Counted from the stretch's first letter, positions 35,254 through 46,650 are shown. The stretch is DNA of 64,000 nucleotides from Sinohyriopsis cumingii (GCA_028554795.2 CM068841.1:29133721-29197720); one strand, 5' to 3'. The notes: generated by a model not told the origin, from the sequence alone. Numbers and translations: made by a program.

Positions 35254-35879
35254 AGCATAATCAATAAAAGAAGGAACGACCTGCATTGCTAATGTATATT
35301 AGTCCAAATTCCGTTCTTTCTATCATCAGAAACATTGTAATCAATTTTTGTTTTATATGAGATATATGTAAACTACTGCATACTAGTGCCCTTCAACATA
35401 CATGTGCGTTCCATGGGGGGGGAATCATTGCAGTTGGGCAGCCGGTGAAATTGTAGAAGAATTGAACCGGTGATTGCAATTATCGCGACGAGAGAGAGAG
35501 AGAGATTAGATTTTCATATTTTTTTTTACAAAACCTTGTGAGGACGACTAAGGAATATGCCCTTAAAGTAGACTGGTGTAGTTAAATTAATGTGTTTTTA
35601 CGTGCGTTTGTCCTGTTTAAAGTTTCAGGCAATTACAGTTGTTATTAGTTATTCCGTTTGGGGTTTATTTTTTGTGTGGTTATTGTTTTTTGTTTGGTTA
35701 TTGTTTTTGATGTGGTTATTGTTTTGTTGTGTACATTTTTTTGAACAGCTTTAATCTAGATAAATTTGCTAAAATCCCGATCTTAAAAGTCAGGCAAAAT
35801 GTCAATTTCGTTTTGTTCACATTGATATATTTTTCGTTCTTTCTGTCCAATACGTTGTCATATATCGACATTAACTAAG
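35254..35879. other. Tail of duplicated unit, copy 1
   Basis: AATAAA near 35265, a GA microsatellite at 35490-35507 and tandem TGTGGTTATTGTTTTT-type repeats at 35676-35735. No gene seen. Confidence 0.6.
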
Positions 35880-38195
35880 ATTTTTAGTCCTTTTATAAGC
35901 ACGTGTGGGTTTGCTTCGTGTAGCAATTTAACACTTGCTTTACATGATAAGTTTAACAAATCCGAATATTTATTGATAATCTTACCTATATTAGGCAAAC
36001 TTGGATTATATTCAATAACAAAAGGAATGATATCTTCATTTCTACTTTTGATTTTATATTGTAAAAATTGAAGCTGTGGAAGAGAAGATACTTTTTGGAA
36101 AGCAGTATTAATGATGTCAATAGGGTAATTTCTATTTAAAAAATGCTGACCTAGCTCTGTCAAAGATGATTTCAAAACACCGTCATCCGAAATAATTCTT
36201 CTGTATCTTTTTGCTTGGCTATATGATATCCCATTTTTACATCATTTAGGATGGCATGAAGAATATTCAACATATTGATGAATATTTGAGTTTTTATCAC
36301 GAACCATTGTAGTAATGTCATTATTTTCATTTTTTACGACATCTACGTCCAAAAATGAAACTTTAGTTTTAGAGACATTGAATGTAAATTTTATTGTTGG
36401 ATGTAATTTGTTTAAATTGTCTATAAAGTAATAAAGGTCTTCTAATGAATAACTCCAAATCATGAAGATATCGTCTAAAATACATAACCATATATCCGGT
36501 TTTAAGAGGCATTTGTTTAGAAAATCATTTTCTAATTCTCCCATAAATAAAGATGGATAAGCAGGTGCCATAGGACTACCCATTGCTGTTCCCATTTTTT
36601 GTAGATAGTTTGTATTACCAAATTGAAAAAAGTTATTTTCGAGCACAGGTTTTATCAAATCACAAATATGTTCTTTTGATAGTTTATATGTATATTCGTT
36701 TTCTTCATGATAATAATTACACACTTCGATGCCATCATTGTGTGGTATGTTCGTGTAGAGTGAAACCACATCAAGTGTAACAAGGAATGAATTTTCAGTT
36801 AGTTTCGGTAAAGATTTCAATTTGGTAATAAAATCAAAAGTATCTTTGACGTATGAAGGTAATGATTTCATTAGTGGTTGTAAAATGTGATCAATATATT
36901 GCGATATATTATTTGTAATTGAGTTGTATGTAGAAATAATGGGTCTACCTGGATATCCTAAAGGTAGTGACTTATCAACCGTTTTATGTGTTTTGGTAAA
37001 ATATAAAACTGAGGTGTGCGTATTTTATTTGGGAAGATATCTAGTTCATCATATATGGAACAATTGTGTACAGAGATTTGATTAATACATTGGCTTATTT
37101 TTTCTTTTGTTTCTTCAGAAGGATTATAGGAAAGTTTTGTGTAACATTCTTCATCATTTAATTGTCTTTCTACTTCTTTAATATAATCCTCCTTGTTCAT
37201 TGTTACTATGGTGCTAGACTTATCCGCATTTTTAATAATAATACTTTCATTTTGCGATAAGCTACGTAAAGAATTTAGTTCTTCTTTAGATATGTTTGTA
37301 AAATGTTTTCTTTTAGGACTGTTGTTTAAAATTTCTTATTTAGTTGCTTCAATATAAAAATCGAGATAAATATCTCGTCCACTAGAAGGTGTAAATGTTG
37401 ATTCTTTTTAATTGTAAAAGGGCTTATTTTGTAGATGAAAACTATTTTCATATTGTGAAGATGTACATGATTGTGAGAAAAATTCTTTTAATTTTAACGA
37501 TCTTGTGCATTTGAAAAATGCTTCTGCTAAATTAATATTATCATGCACTTTGGTTCTCGGACAATATGATAATCCCTTACCTAGAAGAATGTAATCACTA
37601 TTACTTAGAATTCGTTTAGAAAGTGTAACACAGTTTCTTTTCCTCTTTCGATTTCCTTTTTTCTTTTCTATTGTTTCTTCCATCTGTTCTTGTTTTGTAT
37701 TCTAATGAATCTCCTATTCTTTCTTCTGTTTGTGTAGTTTTCAACAGATCCTTCAGGGTTTCCATTAGACTTTGTATTGTTTCTATAACGGTTCTGTTGG
37801 ATTCTTGTGTAGTTTTCTTCGCCCCAGTTTTTACTGCATCTGCATAGGTCGCCTTTTGTGTGCTGGGGTTGTTAAGTTTTTTGCTTGATCATTTTTGCAA
37901 TTATTTCGAATGGATCTATTATTTTTTTTCAGTGTGATTTGGTTGATAGATAATTCTTGCTCTTGTAGCCATTTTTGTTCTTGAGTTTAATTATAGTGGC
38001 GTGCGCACAATTGTGCATGTGTAACTTTTTTCTGACTGCACCGCAGTCTGTTAGTTGTTCCTGGGGAAGGGAATGGTACCACCTCCCCCAGGCTTTTATG
38101 GATTCAAGGAACCCTGATAGTTTGGCTTCAATCTGTGGGTCCATAAAGGTCCCTACAGTTGAATGGTTGGCTGTCATTAGTGGGAAGGAGAGCTA
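35880..38195 (-). mobile_element. Penelope-like retroelement, 3' truncated, frameshifted
   Basis: Fills exactly the gap between the two duplicated units. Reverse-strand blocks in order: N-terminal ORF 37929-38177, LGKGLSYCPRTKVHD in 37408-37683, an ORF at 36958-37200, the reverse transcriptase at 36242-36871 and a thumb-like region at 35880-36175 ending HVLIKGLKI. The GIY-YIG endonuclease expected after this point is absent, because the element stops at the edge of copy 1. Several frameshifts separate the ORFs. Confidence 0.85.
36242..36871 (-). pseudogene. Penelope-like reverse transcriptase domain
   Basis: 209-codon open frame with RT motif A LVTLDVVSLYTNIPH, motif B GTAMGSPMAPAYPS and motif C ILDDIFMIW. 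The LxDVxSLYTNIP and GTxMGSPxxPxxA patterns are typical of Penelope-like elements and not of LINEs. The catalytic Asp residues are present, but the complete protein is broken on both sides. Confidence 0.9.
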
Positions 38196-39023
38196 AATCC
38201 TATTCCCACGATATAGTGCAGTCCTATGCTGATATAATGCTGATATACATGACTTAATTATACACTTTGTCTTCTTGATTATTATGCAACTCATTGTTGA
38301 CTCAGCAGTTCAACTTCCTTTGTTATCATTTTTCTTGAGCTCTTTCATTATCTCGCCATCTTAATCGAACGCAGCAGTCACTGTGGCATTGAACGCTGAA
38401 ATCAAAAACAATGAAAACCGCCTTATCAGCTTCAATTTTGATTTGTGGCAGTACACAGTATCCATGTTAAAGTTTGAGTGATAATCAGTTAAGAAACATA
38501 ATAGACAGAAGGCCATTGGTATGTATACTTACGTAAACGTCATTTGTATTAAACACATCCCTTCAGTGAATCAGTCTTTCCCACGCAATTTACATGATCA
38601 ACATTCGAGTAAAGTCAAATCCATGAGGTAATCAGCCTCCACACTTCCGTCCAACCACTTAACACGGATTAGCATCATCAAGCTGGAAAGCTAGTATCTT
38701 ATCTGAAACGCCTGTATTTCTGTCTAATGTGTGGTTTAAATTTGCAGAACCTTTTATATATATCTTCTACATCATGTTGTAACATCTGTATATAATGTTA
38801 TCTATTACGTCAGAATGGCAGACATCCTTTATAAATATTGCTGCTCCTCAAGCCATGGGTTCTAATATGAGGGTCCCTATATTAGTATATATGGTACTAC
38901 AAGGATAAAGGAAAATGTGAGATGCATGGACGCCCGTTTCCGCCACACACTCCAACAAAAGGCGTACGCCACTTGCCATCTTTGTTGATATTTAATTTTC
39001 CAATGTGATACAGAGATTTAAAC
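38196..39023 (+). promoter_or_regulatory. Putative integrin alpha promoter and 5' UTR, copy 2
   Basis: The 0.8 kb before the intact first exon. It has a CRE-like TTACGTCA at 38805-38812 and no clear TATA box close to the ATG. Assignment as promoter rests on position only. Confidence 0.4.
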
Positions 39024-39202
39024 ATGAACGCAAGGCTCGGTTTGGCGAATCGTCTAGTGTTAACTATATTCGTCTGGGTTATTGTGGATGAAGTCAATAC
39101 ATTCAATGTGGATGATAAAAAGCCCATCTATTTTCAGGAAGAAGAAAATGCAATGTTCGGATACACTGTAGCTTTCATAGAGAACAGCTCTGGCACAACA
39201 AG
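39024..39202 (+). CDS. Integrin alpha subunit, first exon (intact copy)
   Basis: ATG 39024, open to a donor AAG/GTAGGT at 39203. Residues 1-24 form a signal peptide (NRLVLTIFVWVIVDEV core). FNVDDKKPIYFQ and NAMFGYTVAFIEN follow, matching the first beta-propeller strand of integrin alpha chains, where FN(L/V)D...FGYSVA is near-invariant. No second exon (expected VLVGAP block) was found anywhere downstream in the window. The 3' integrin exons at 6123-13209 lie upstream and cannot be its continuation, so this is either a second, neighbouring integrin alpha gene or an orphan exon. Immediately downstream lies the viral polymerase. Confidence 0.85.
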
Positions 39203-39470
39203 GTAGGTTGTTTGGGTTTGTTTTATGAAAGTTAATAAAATTCACGTGGGTAGTGTATGGGGACGGTTAAGCGTCAAAGGGAATTAGCATTACAAAAATC
39301 CCTGGGACTGTTTAGCGAAAGGATGGTGAGTTGTCCGTCGGCTTGTCTGAAGAAAATTGTCTGATAACCGCTCGCAAAGGTCTGATGAAAAGTTCGATCT
39401 GTGTATGCTCTTCCATTGCACTGCTCGGTTTGAGAGTGAAATGAATAGTGGAAGGCAAGACACACACTCT

Positions 39471-39480
39471 TTATATATAC
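39471..39480 (+). promoter_or_regulatory. TATA box upstream of viral polymerase, copy 2
   Basis: TTATATATAC, 70 bases before ATG 39550. The acceptor-like GACTTTTTGCAG at 39533-39544 is conserved. Confidence 0.55.
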
Positions 39481-39549
39481 GCTGGTCTGCCATGGATATA
39501 AAGTGACCATGGTGTTTAACGTGTAGTCATTTGACTTTTTGCAGTCAAG

Positions 39550-42500
39550 ATGAAACGATCGAATCAATTCGAGAAGAAAGAAGAAGAACGTAAGAGGCAT
39601 AAACATGATCTATTGCCTCGTACAATAGCTGAAGTCTTGGCACAAATTCATGCCAGTGATTTTGAAGATGACATGAGTGAACCAGAATCCAGACCCATAG
39701 AGTCATCTAACCAAAGTCACCACTCTTAGTAAACCCTGAAAATTAATATCATATTCGAGAGACGGAAAAGCGCTCCTCTAGAAAATTTGGAACCACAGCT
39801 TACACTTATAGGGCGAAGTTTAAAGATTTCAAGGCCGACGTACCGCTGGAGAAAGCAGAGAGCTTCATCACCGATGTGTAGGATTCTTTGTTAATCTCAC
39901 TTAAACACCAATGTCAAGCCAAATAAGACGATCGCTTGAGACTTTCTATTTATCACGACGGTTTGAAATCCCTTGTTTTGATCGAATTTAGTAGCCCAGC
40001 AGAATTGACCCATTCCAAATTCACGGACAAAATTCAACACGTGCAACAATCCATTGAAAAATTTCACATCATAGATGCAAAAGCGACACTGTTCATGACT
40101 CACGTCTCTCTCCCCAAGGGGACCGGACAACGCAAAAAGGTGTTATTGGTGGACGACCTTAGCAGCACCAAAAATGGCTTTGTCCAAATTAACAATCCTC
40201 AAGACCAGATGTGTTTAGCCCGAGCCATCGTGTTGGGACGAAGGTATGCCAACAAGAACGACACAGCAGAATGGAAAAGATCCTGGAAAACTATTCAACG
40301 ATCGGACGGAGCCAAACAACAAAAGGAAGAACTCCCGTTACATCAAGTGGGGCTATCCAAAGACACACCCTGTGGCATTTCTGAAATGCAAAAATTGCAA
40401 GACGTCTTGGCTCCAAGCTACACCTTGAAAGTGCATCCTCAAGAAGTGCGCGGATCTCTGTTATTTCGAGGCAGAGATTTCCAAGACGGAAAATACATTC
40501 ACGTCTATCATTACCATGAGCATTTTGATGTCATTACCAGTATCACCGCATTCTTGGGATACGGTTAATACTGTGAGAAATTTGACTATGGCTATAACAA
40601 TCGAGAGCAACACAAGCATTGTGGATCGAAATGCTCAGGATGTTTGGCCTCTCAACCCTGTCTGGACGAAGGAGAAGAACGAGTTCATTGTCCAGCTTGT
40701 CAGCGCACTTTTGTCAGCCCTACCTGTTACCAACAGCATTTGAAGGCACAAGGTTCACAGCAGAAAAGTGCTTGTCAAATCTTGAGATGGTGCCCCACTT
40801 GTGGACAAGGCATACGTATCAATAGTGCCAAGGCACACGTATGTTTAGGAAAGAAAAAATGTCACATTTGTCACCAAATCGTGGACTTGGAACAGCGATG
40901 CTACATTCAAAAATACCAACCACAACATGAGAAAGATGATGACCACAAGAAGAAAAGGAATTTCATCTTTTTCTATTTCGAATGCATGCAAGAGACCGGC
41001 ATTCACATTCCTAATTTCTGCATGGCTCATCCAGCGTGCGAGAAGTGCATTCAAGAGCCTATTTTGATTTATTGCCCTCCCTGCAGCAAGATTCCCGGAG
41101 GACGTGAAACAAATCTTTCGGGGACCGAACACGCTGGCCGATTTTGCCCGATGGATCTTAGACCCCATCGACGAGACGTGGAGTCAAGAGGACATCGAAC
41201 GTTATGGAGATTGTCATCGCCATGCCACGGTGATGACCACAATTTTTCGGGATACGATGGACAGTTTATTCTCAGATACTATACTGAACAAGGCATCGAA
41301 CGTCCTAATGTGACTTTGAACGGAGCCAAAATCATTTCCCTGCAAGTGGAACACGTACAGTTTAAAGATTCGATGAGCTATTTGGCCATGCATTTGAGTT
41401 GAATGCCTAAAACGTTTGGAATGACAGAAATGGTTAAAGGTTATTTACCTCACTTTTTCAATACCGAAGCCAATCAACATGCTGTTCTACCCCATTTGCC
41501 TGAGAATCACTATTACGACCCTGACAACATGCGTACCGAACAACGAGAAACTTTCTACGTTTCGTACCAGACCCATGCCTCGGACCCTTTCGACTCTCAG
41601 AGAGAAATGTTAAAGTAGTGTCGTTCCGACGTTGACATTTTACGGTGGTGTTGTGGAAAATATCGAGAACTGTGCATGGAACACAGAGGGGTTGATCCTT
41701 TGAAAGAAGTCTGCACCATTGCCAAAGCGTGTTCCTTAGTGTACTGCCAACGATTCATGCCTGAATACATACTGGCCGCCATCAGCCCTCAAACGACCAA
41801 CTTTGTCAAACGTCAATACTCCGACAAAGCCCTACGCTGGTTACATTACTTGTGCGACAAGGAAGACAAAAGGATTCAGCAAGACGGCAACAGAGGGGGC
41901 GAAAAGACCATCGGAACGTATTCGGTGGATGGCTGGGACTTAGAAAACCACAAGATCGTGTACGAGTTTAACGGTTGCTTATTTCACGGATGTCCCCTCT
42001 GCTACCGTGAACGTGACACTAAAAATCCGTTTTTACAACGGACCATGGAAGACTTGTACCAGGCCACTTGCCAGCGGCGATTGAAATTTGAAAAGCAATG
42101 ATGCGAAGTGTTGACATGTGGGAACACGAGTACGATCACCGTCTGAAAACCGATCCCGAATTTAAACGCATCGTAGAAAGTTACAAGTTGATGGACCTAC
42201 TGAACCCGAGGGATAGTTTGTACTGAGGAAGGACACATGCCAATTGTTTGCTGTACCAAACCGACGAGGAGAAAGGAGAATAAATCAAATACTTGGACGT
42301 GTGCTCACTGTATCCATACGTGTGCAAATAGTGTTGCTTTCCTGCATTGCACCCTCAATTGGTGACGGAATATATTAACCTGGACAACATTCGACAATAC
42401 GAAGGCTTGATTAAATGTAAAGTCTTGCCTCCCACGGACTTGTACCATCCCGTGTTACCACATCATTGTCAAGGCAAACTGATGTTTCCCCTGTGCCGCA

Positions 42501-43627
42501 CTTGCGCCGAAACGTGCAACCAAGACCAGCCTTGTCAGCACACCCAGGAAGAACGCGCCTTGACGGGGACGTGGGTTAGCGTGGAATTGTTCAAAGTTCT
42601 GGACATGGGATACCAATTGTTAGAAGTGTATGAAATTTACCATCTTCCCAAGACACAACAGTACAACAAGGGGGACCCAACTCAGAAAGGCATTTTCGCA
42701 GACTACGTGGATGCCTTTTTAAAACTGAAACAAGAAGCCAGTGGTTATCCTTCCTGGTGTCACACTCCCGAAGACCGAAAGACATTCAAAGAGAAATACT
42801 GGGAACAAGAAGGCATCACTTTAGACCACATCAAGAAAAATGAAGGCAGGCGATCGTTTGCCAACGTGATGTTAAATTGTTTGTGGGGCAAAATGGCACA
42901 AGGACCGTGTTTACCCAAGATGGAATATTTGACAGAACCTTCCCGCTACTTCCAGATGATTCACGACAAAACCAAATACATGAAACACGTGGACGTCGTT
43001 CGCGAGGATTTGATTTTAGTCAATTACGAAGAAGATCTGGACTTTGTACAAGCCGACGAATTTGGAAATGCCATCATTGCGGCTTACGTGACAGCCCAAG
43101 CTCACTTAAAATTGTACGAAGCTTTAGAACTGTTAGGGGATCGCGTCCTGTACTTTGACACGGACAGTTGCATTTACCTTGATCGCCCGGGTCAACATCA
43201 CCATGGCATCGAAGGAGACCGTTTAGGAGCCCGGACAGACGAGCACCCCGACAACAAGCTTTTAAGTTTTGCTAGTAGTGGTCCCAAATATTACGGCTAC
43301 GAATACCGGGACAAACAAGGAGAAGTGCACAGCGAGTGTAAAGTGAAAGGATTGACTCTGAATTATCGCACCGGTCTAGTGGTGAACTTTGGGATATTGA
43401 AAGAAGCCTTGTAGTCTGGAGAGGATGGAAACTTTAAAGTGACCACCTACCAACCTAACAAGATTGTTGTTTACCCACTTACTAAATCGTCAGTCGACCT
43501 TTGGAAAAAGTCTATCAAATTGAGTACCAGAAGCGAGGCGAGTGCGACTTCCAACCACTTTACTTTGCCGTACGGTCACATCGATATTGGTCAACATATA
43601 AAAAGGGACAATACGCAAGATCGATAG
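39550..43627 (+). pseudogene. Adintovirus/Polinton-like DNA polymerase B, copy 2, multiply broken
   Basis: Same gene as 26410-30436. Open parts: 39550-39729 (59 aa), 39936-40568, 40644-41402, 41403-41618, 41676-42101, 42347-43414 (355 aa with motifs B and C) and a C-terminal piece to TAG 43625-43627. Private breaks: TAG 39727, TAA 40566-40568 (copy 1 reads Tyr), a 1-nt insertion near 41107 and TAG 41616-41618 replacing the Tyr of the Exo III-like YxxSDVDIL. Exo I here reads FFYFECMQETG, losing the Asp. Shared with copy 1: TGA 42099-42101, TAA 42281-42283 before motif A, and TAG 43412-43414. It would have been the replicative polymerase. Confidence 0.9.
43598..43607 (+). promoter_or_regulatory. 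TATA box upstream of the BIR gene, copy 2
   Basis: TATAAAAAGG, 89 bases before ATG 43687, within the polymerase 3' end. Confidence 0.55.
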
Positions 43628-43686
43628 TTCATTGTGCATACCAAGATCAAGTGGACAAGATGAATACTTTCAGAGAAACATAAAAC

Positions 43687-44301
43687 ATGTTTAGACCGGC
43701 ACAATTCAAGTTTGGGGCCTCTGAAAAGGAATGCGATGCTGAGCCTTGCGATGTGAGCGATGCTGTACGTTGTGACGTCAGTGATGCGGTAAAGCATCAT
43801 GGGAACTTTGCTATCACTACTACCACTACACCTATCATGGAAAGTGATGCTGTGCGTATTAAACCTGATGGATATGAAAGCGATACTGCTCCTTATCAGG
43901 GACTCTTTACTGGTTTTCATGGTAGATGTGGATGTCAACCTTCACGTCTACCACCATACGGATGTCATTCAGCCCTGGGCAAATTCCTAACGATGTCACC
44001 CTCCCCTCATCGAGAACCTGCGAAAGACGAATATTCGTTCCCTGTACGTTTGCCTGAATACTGTAACGTTGAAAATCGTCTTCAATCGTTCAAAGGAAAA
44101 TGGCCTAAATATCTGGGACGCCTGACCCCTGAAGAATTAGCCAGGGCCGGATCTTTCTACTTGGGCGAGGGGGATAAAATGAAGTGCTTTAGTTGTGGTA
44201 TCTCACTTTATCAGTGGGAACAACAAGATTCAGCCTACCTGCAACATGCCCGATGGTCTCCGAATTGTCACTACCTACCTTTAGCGGGACCAAGTCATTG
44301 A
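43687..44301 (+). CDS. BIR-domain (IAP-like) viral protein, intact
   Basis: 204 codons, uninterrupted. The first 100 residues are low-complexity and acidic, with two near-repeats (CDVSDAVRCDVSDAVK) and a Thr run. A single BIR domain occupies about residues 120-196: NRLQSFKGKWPKYLG at its start, then GSFYLGEGDKMKCFSCG, and CX2CX16HX6C zinc ligands ending NCHYL. No RING follows. BIR proteins bind caspases or IAP antagonists; single-BIR proteins are known from several insect and mollusc DNA viruses as apoptosis blockers. An antiapoptotic role here is inference. It is the only viral gene of substantial size open in the window, while its twin at 30495 is broken. The start rests on the TATA box and on ATG 43687 being the first in frame. 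Confidence 0.85.
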   Translation: MFRPAQFKFGASEKECDAEPCDVSDAVRCDVSDAVKHHGNFAITTTTTPIMESDAVRIKPDGYESDTAPYQGLFTGFHGRCGCQPSRLPPYGCHSALGKFLTMSPSPHREPAKDEYSFPVRLPEYCNVENRLQSFKGKWPKYLGRLTPEELARAGSFYLGEGDKMKCFSCGISLYQWEQQDSAYLQHARWSPNCHYLPLAGPSH

Positions 44302-44379
44302 AGTAACCTACCATGTCGTTGAAGAAAGATGATTGGCCAGGAGTCATACGCTGGATATCACCGAGACCAATATTTAAAC

Positions 44380-44581
44380 CCCATTTAAAAATGATAGTCA
44401 AGCATTACCTAAAGAACTGCAAGAGAAGATCTACAAGGAAATTTGGCATGGACTTGCCAGAGCGAAATCTCAATGGGTGACGTTAGAACTTTTGTGTCGA
44501 GAAATTCACAAGAGGAAAGTGAAAGGAGTTAACAAATGTGTTAGATTTCTTTGGATCAAGGGTACGTTCGTCCTATTATAA
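44380..44581 (+). pseudogene. F-box-like small viral protein, copy 2, truncated
   Basis: Same frame as 31190-31513 with LPKELQEKIYKEIWHGLA, but TAA at 44579-44581 replaces TAC of copy 1 and about 36 bases further on are deleted. Confidence 0.4.
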
Positions 44582-44686
44582 CGCTTTAGACCGTTTACAT
44601 CAGAAGTGGCCAGAAATTACTTACTTTGTTGATTACTTTTGCTCTAGGAGAAGATTGCAAATACAATAATACTGACTGACTTAATC

Positions 44687-44964
44687 ATGGATACTTTGCA
44701 AGAGAACATTCGGGGATTGTCTGTGGAATTGAGATAACGCATTTACCGAGAACTGGTCAAAATAAACGTAAAGAACATTTGCATCCGTTACGTCACCGGT
44801 GTTTGAACCATTGGTACCTCAATGCTATAAGAGGTCTGATTCGCGAGAAAGTGTTCCAGTGGTCAGACATTGTTAAAACGTCGAGGTCGCGAATGATCAA
44901 CATGTTCATGATTTTTGTTACTTCGAGATTCACCTACTGCAACGAATTGAGGAAGAAAAGTTGA
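44687..44964 (+). pseudogene. Second small viral protein, copy 2
   Basis: ATG 44687, the same early TAA as copy 1, and a 7-nt deletion near 44763. The open remainder 44779-44964 is almost identical to 31630-31815. Confidence 0.4.
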
Positions 44965-45268
44965 AGGATTACAAAAATCTGTTATGCAAAATTTGCTTAG
45001 TGGAAGTCGAAACTTCTAAACGAACTCTGAACTGTAGGTTAGTGTTTAGATCATTTAGATTCCCTACTGGAGTACGAAGATCTCTGGGTAGAAAGAACAT
45101 TTATTGCTTCCGATAAAAGAGGGTATACAAACAGGCTGCCATTCCAAGGCTTTTATCACAAGTGATGTAACATATTCCGTGGAAGGAACTCAATGACAGT
45201 ATTGAAACCGTGGATGATTATCATCACTTATTACAAGAACTGTTTCTGTTGAATTTCGGTCGACAAGT

Positions 45269-45547
45269 GTGTGTCTTAATGACTTGTTTTCTGGGATTTC
45301 GTTTACCAGCCGATTCCTTGTGGACCCTTCACGAACAGTACTTACCACCCAAATGGACTTAAATGGTCACGAGAAACTCATTTTGCTCAAATCCTTGCGT
45401 TTTCATCTGGATACTTCTCGACCACTACATGTGAAAAAGATTCTTCAACTTTTAGCTACCGAAGAGATGTATGAAGATGCGTATGTAGCTTGTGACTTAC
45501 AGCCCCCATTTTACAGATGTGTGTCATTGGAAAATATGGGGTTTTGA
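45269..45547 (+). pseudogene. Unassigned viral ORF, copy 2
   Basis: Counterpart of 32120-32440, ending early after a small indel near 45510. The hydrophobic and helical blocks are otherwise the same. Confidence 0.4.
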
Positions 45548-45599
45548 GGCTTGGACCCAAGAAGTGGGTCATTATGCTCGAGAGTTGTGATCCAACATT

Positions 45600-45825
45600 T
45601 CAACGTCCAAGGAAAAAAGTAACTTTTCAACCTGTGTAAGTGACAATACCAGAAGAACCCGTCATGGACATTCCTGAAAGGCTCTTTCGGGAGGACATTT
45701 GTGTGACCCTCTGTACCTGTCAAAACATTACCCAAAACATGTTGTACAGAAACTTGTTTCTATTCCACTTTGATCGTTTTCATGTGGATTTTATCGTTGT
45801 ACTTAAGGTTTTGGCTTTTATCTAG
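45600..45825 (+). pseudogene. RVTF-motif viral ORF, copy 2, broken
   Basis: Reads KKVTFQPV then TAA (45637-45639), followed by VTIPEEPVMDIPERLF in the same frame. Deletion near 45705 changes the C-terminus. Confidence 0.4.
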
Positions 45826-45931
45826 TTTTGTCTTTCGTGTTCATTTTTAAAACACCAATAAACGTGTCCTGAAAAGAAATATAAAGTCTTGTCTTGTCTG
45901 TTATTGTGTCATAAGTGACATTCCTGACACT

Positions 45932-46640
45932 ATGGTTACCTCTACTGTCTCTGCTCCCTCTTCCTCCACTTTCAAAGTCATCGACGAACACTTAGATCGT
46001 GCCAGTTGGGAGGCTTTGTATCATCGCCATCCCTTTAACATGCTCATTGCTGGACCTAGTAGTTCAGGCAAAACCGAATTTGTCAAACGTTTGATCGAAC
46101 ATAAACATAATTTGATCGATCGTCCACCTCAACGCATCGTGTGGTGTTACACAGAGTGGCAATCTGCGTACATTCTCTTGTGAGAAAGTCAAGGCGATTC
46201 CATCGTGTTTGTGGAAGGCATTTCTAACGAAGACGACGGAATCTGATTGGTCATTTCGACGACATGTTAGGAGAAGACGAAGAAGAAATTAAACTTTGGT
46301 ATACGCGCAAAGAGCATCATCGTAATGCCAGTTTCATTTACATCAATTCAACAAAGAAAAGCTCATTACACCATCAGTCTCAATGCTCATTACGTGGTCC
46401 TGTTTAAAAGCCCTCGAGATAAATCGCAAGTGCAAGTCTTAGCAAAACAGTTAGGAAAGCCTTGGCTAACTCAGGCGTACGACGATGCCACTCAAACTCC
46501 ACACGCCTTTTTACTCGTCGATTTGAAACCCACTATCCCCGATTATTTCCGATTTCGTACCCATTTGTTTCACCACTAGTGCCAAGACGGAGGGCCTGTC
46601 CTGTACATGTCTCCGTTCTCGACTTTACCCCGCCAAAAAA
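45932..46640 (+). pseudogene. A32-type packaging ATPase of the duplicated virus, copy 2
   Basis: ATG 45932 to TGA 46181-46183, with an intact Walker A LIAGPSSSGKTEFVKR. The Walker B region FDDMLGEDEEE lies in another frame near 46255, and an 84-codon frame at 46325-46579 holds HAFLLVDLKP. Broken by the same TGA as copy 1. Confidence 0.8.
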
Positions 46641-46642
46641 TC

Positions 46643-46650
46643 TATAAAAA
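46643..46650 (+). promoter_or_regulatory. TATA box before the 31-aa ORF, copy 2
   Basis: TATAAAAA, 38 bases before ATG 46688. Confidence 0.5.

Larger units (their letters stand above)
24794..35879 (+). repeat. 11-kb duplicated unit, copy 1 (integrin exon 1 plus endogenous virus)
   Basis: Aligns end to end with 38196-49053 in the same orientation. Both start AATCCTATTCCCA and end CGACATTAACTAAG; the flanks are unrelated. Identity looks near 99% over the 3' half (for example 29645-30222 against 42837-43414 has only a few changes) and roughly 93-96% with indels in the 5' third. Copy 1 has an extra 101-bp tandem duplication (about 24797-24997) and an insertion with an ACAT microsatellite at 25280-25490. 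There are no obvious terminal inverted repeats, so this is probably a segmental duplication and not a transposition. Confidence 0.93.

Noticed and set aside
24794-35879. The duplicated unit as a transposon with terminal inverted repeats
   Set aside because: The two ends show no inverted similarity and the unit includes a host exon and promoter; segmental duplication explains it better.
6123-39202. Exon 1 at 39024 as the start of the integrin gene ending at 13209
   Set aside because: It lies downstream of those exons on the same strand, so they cannot form one collinear transcript.
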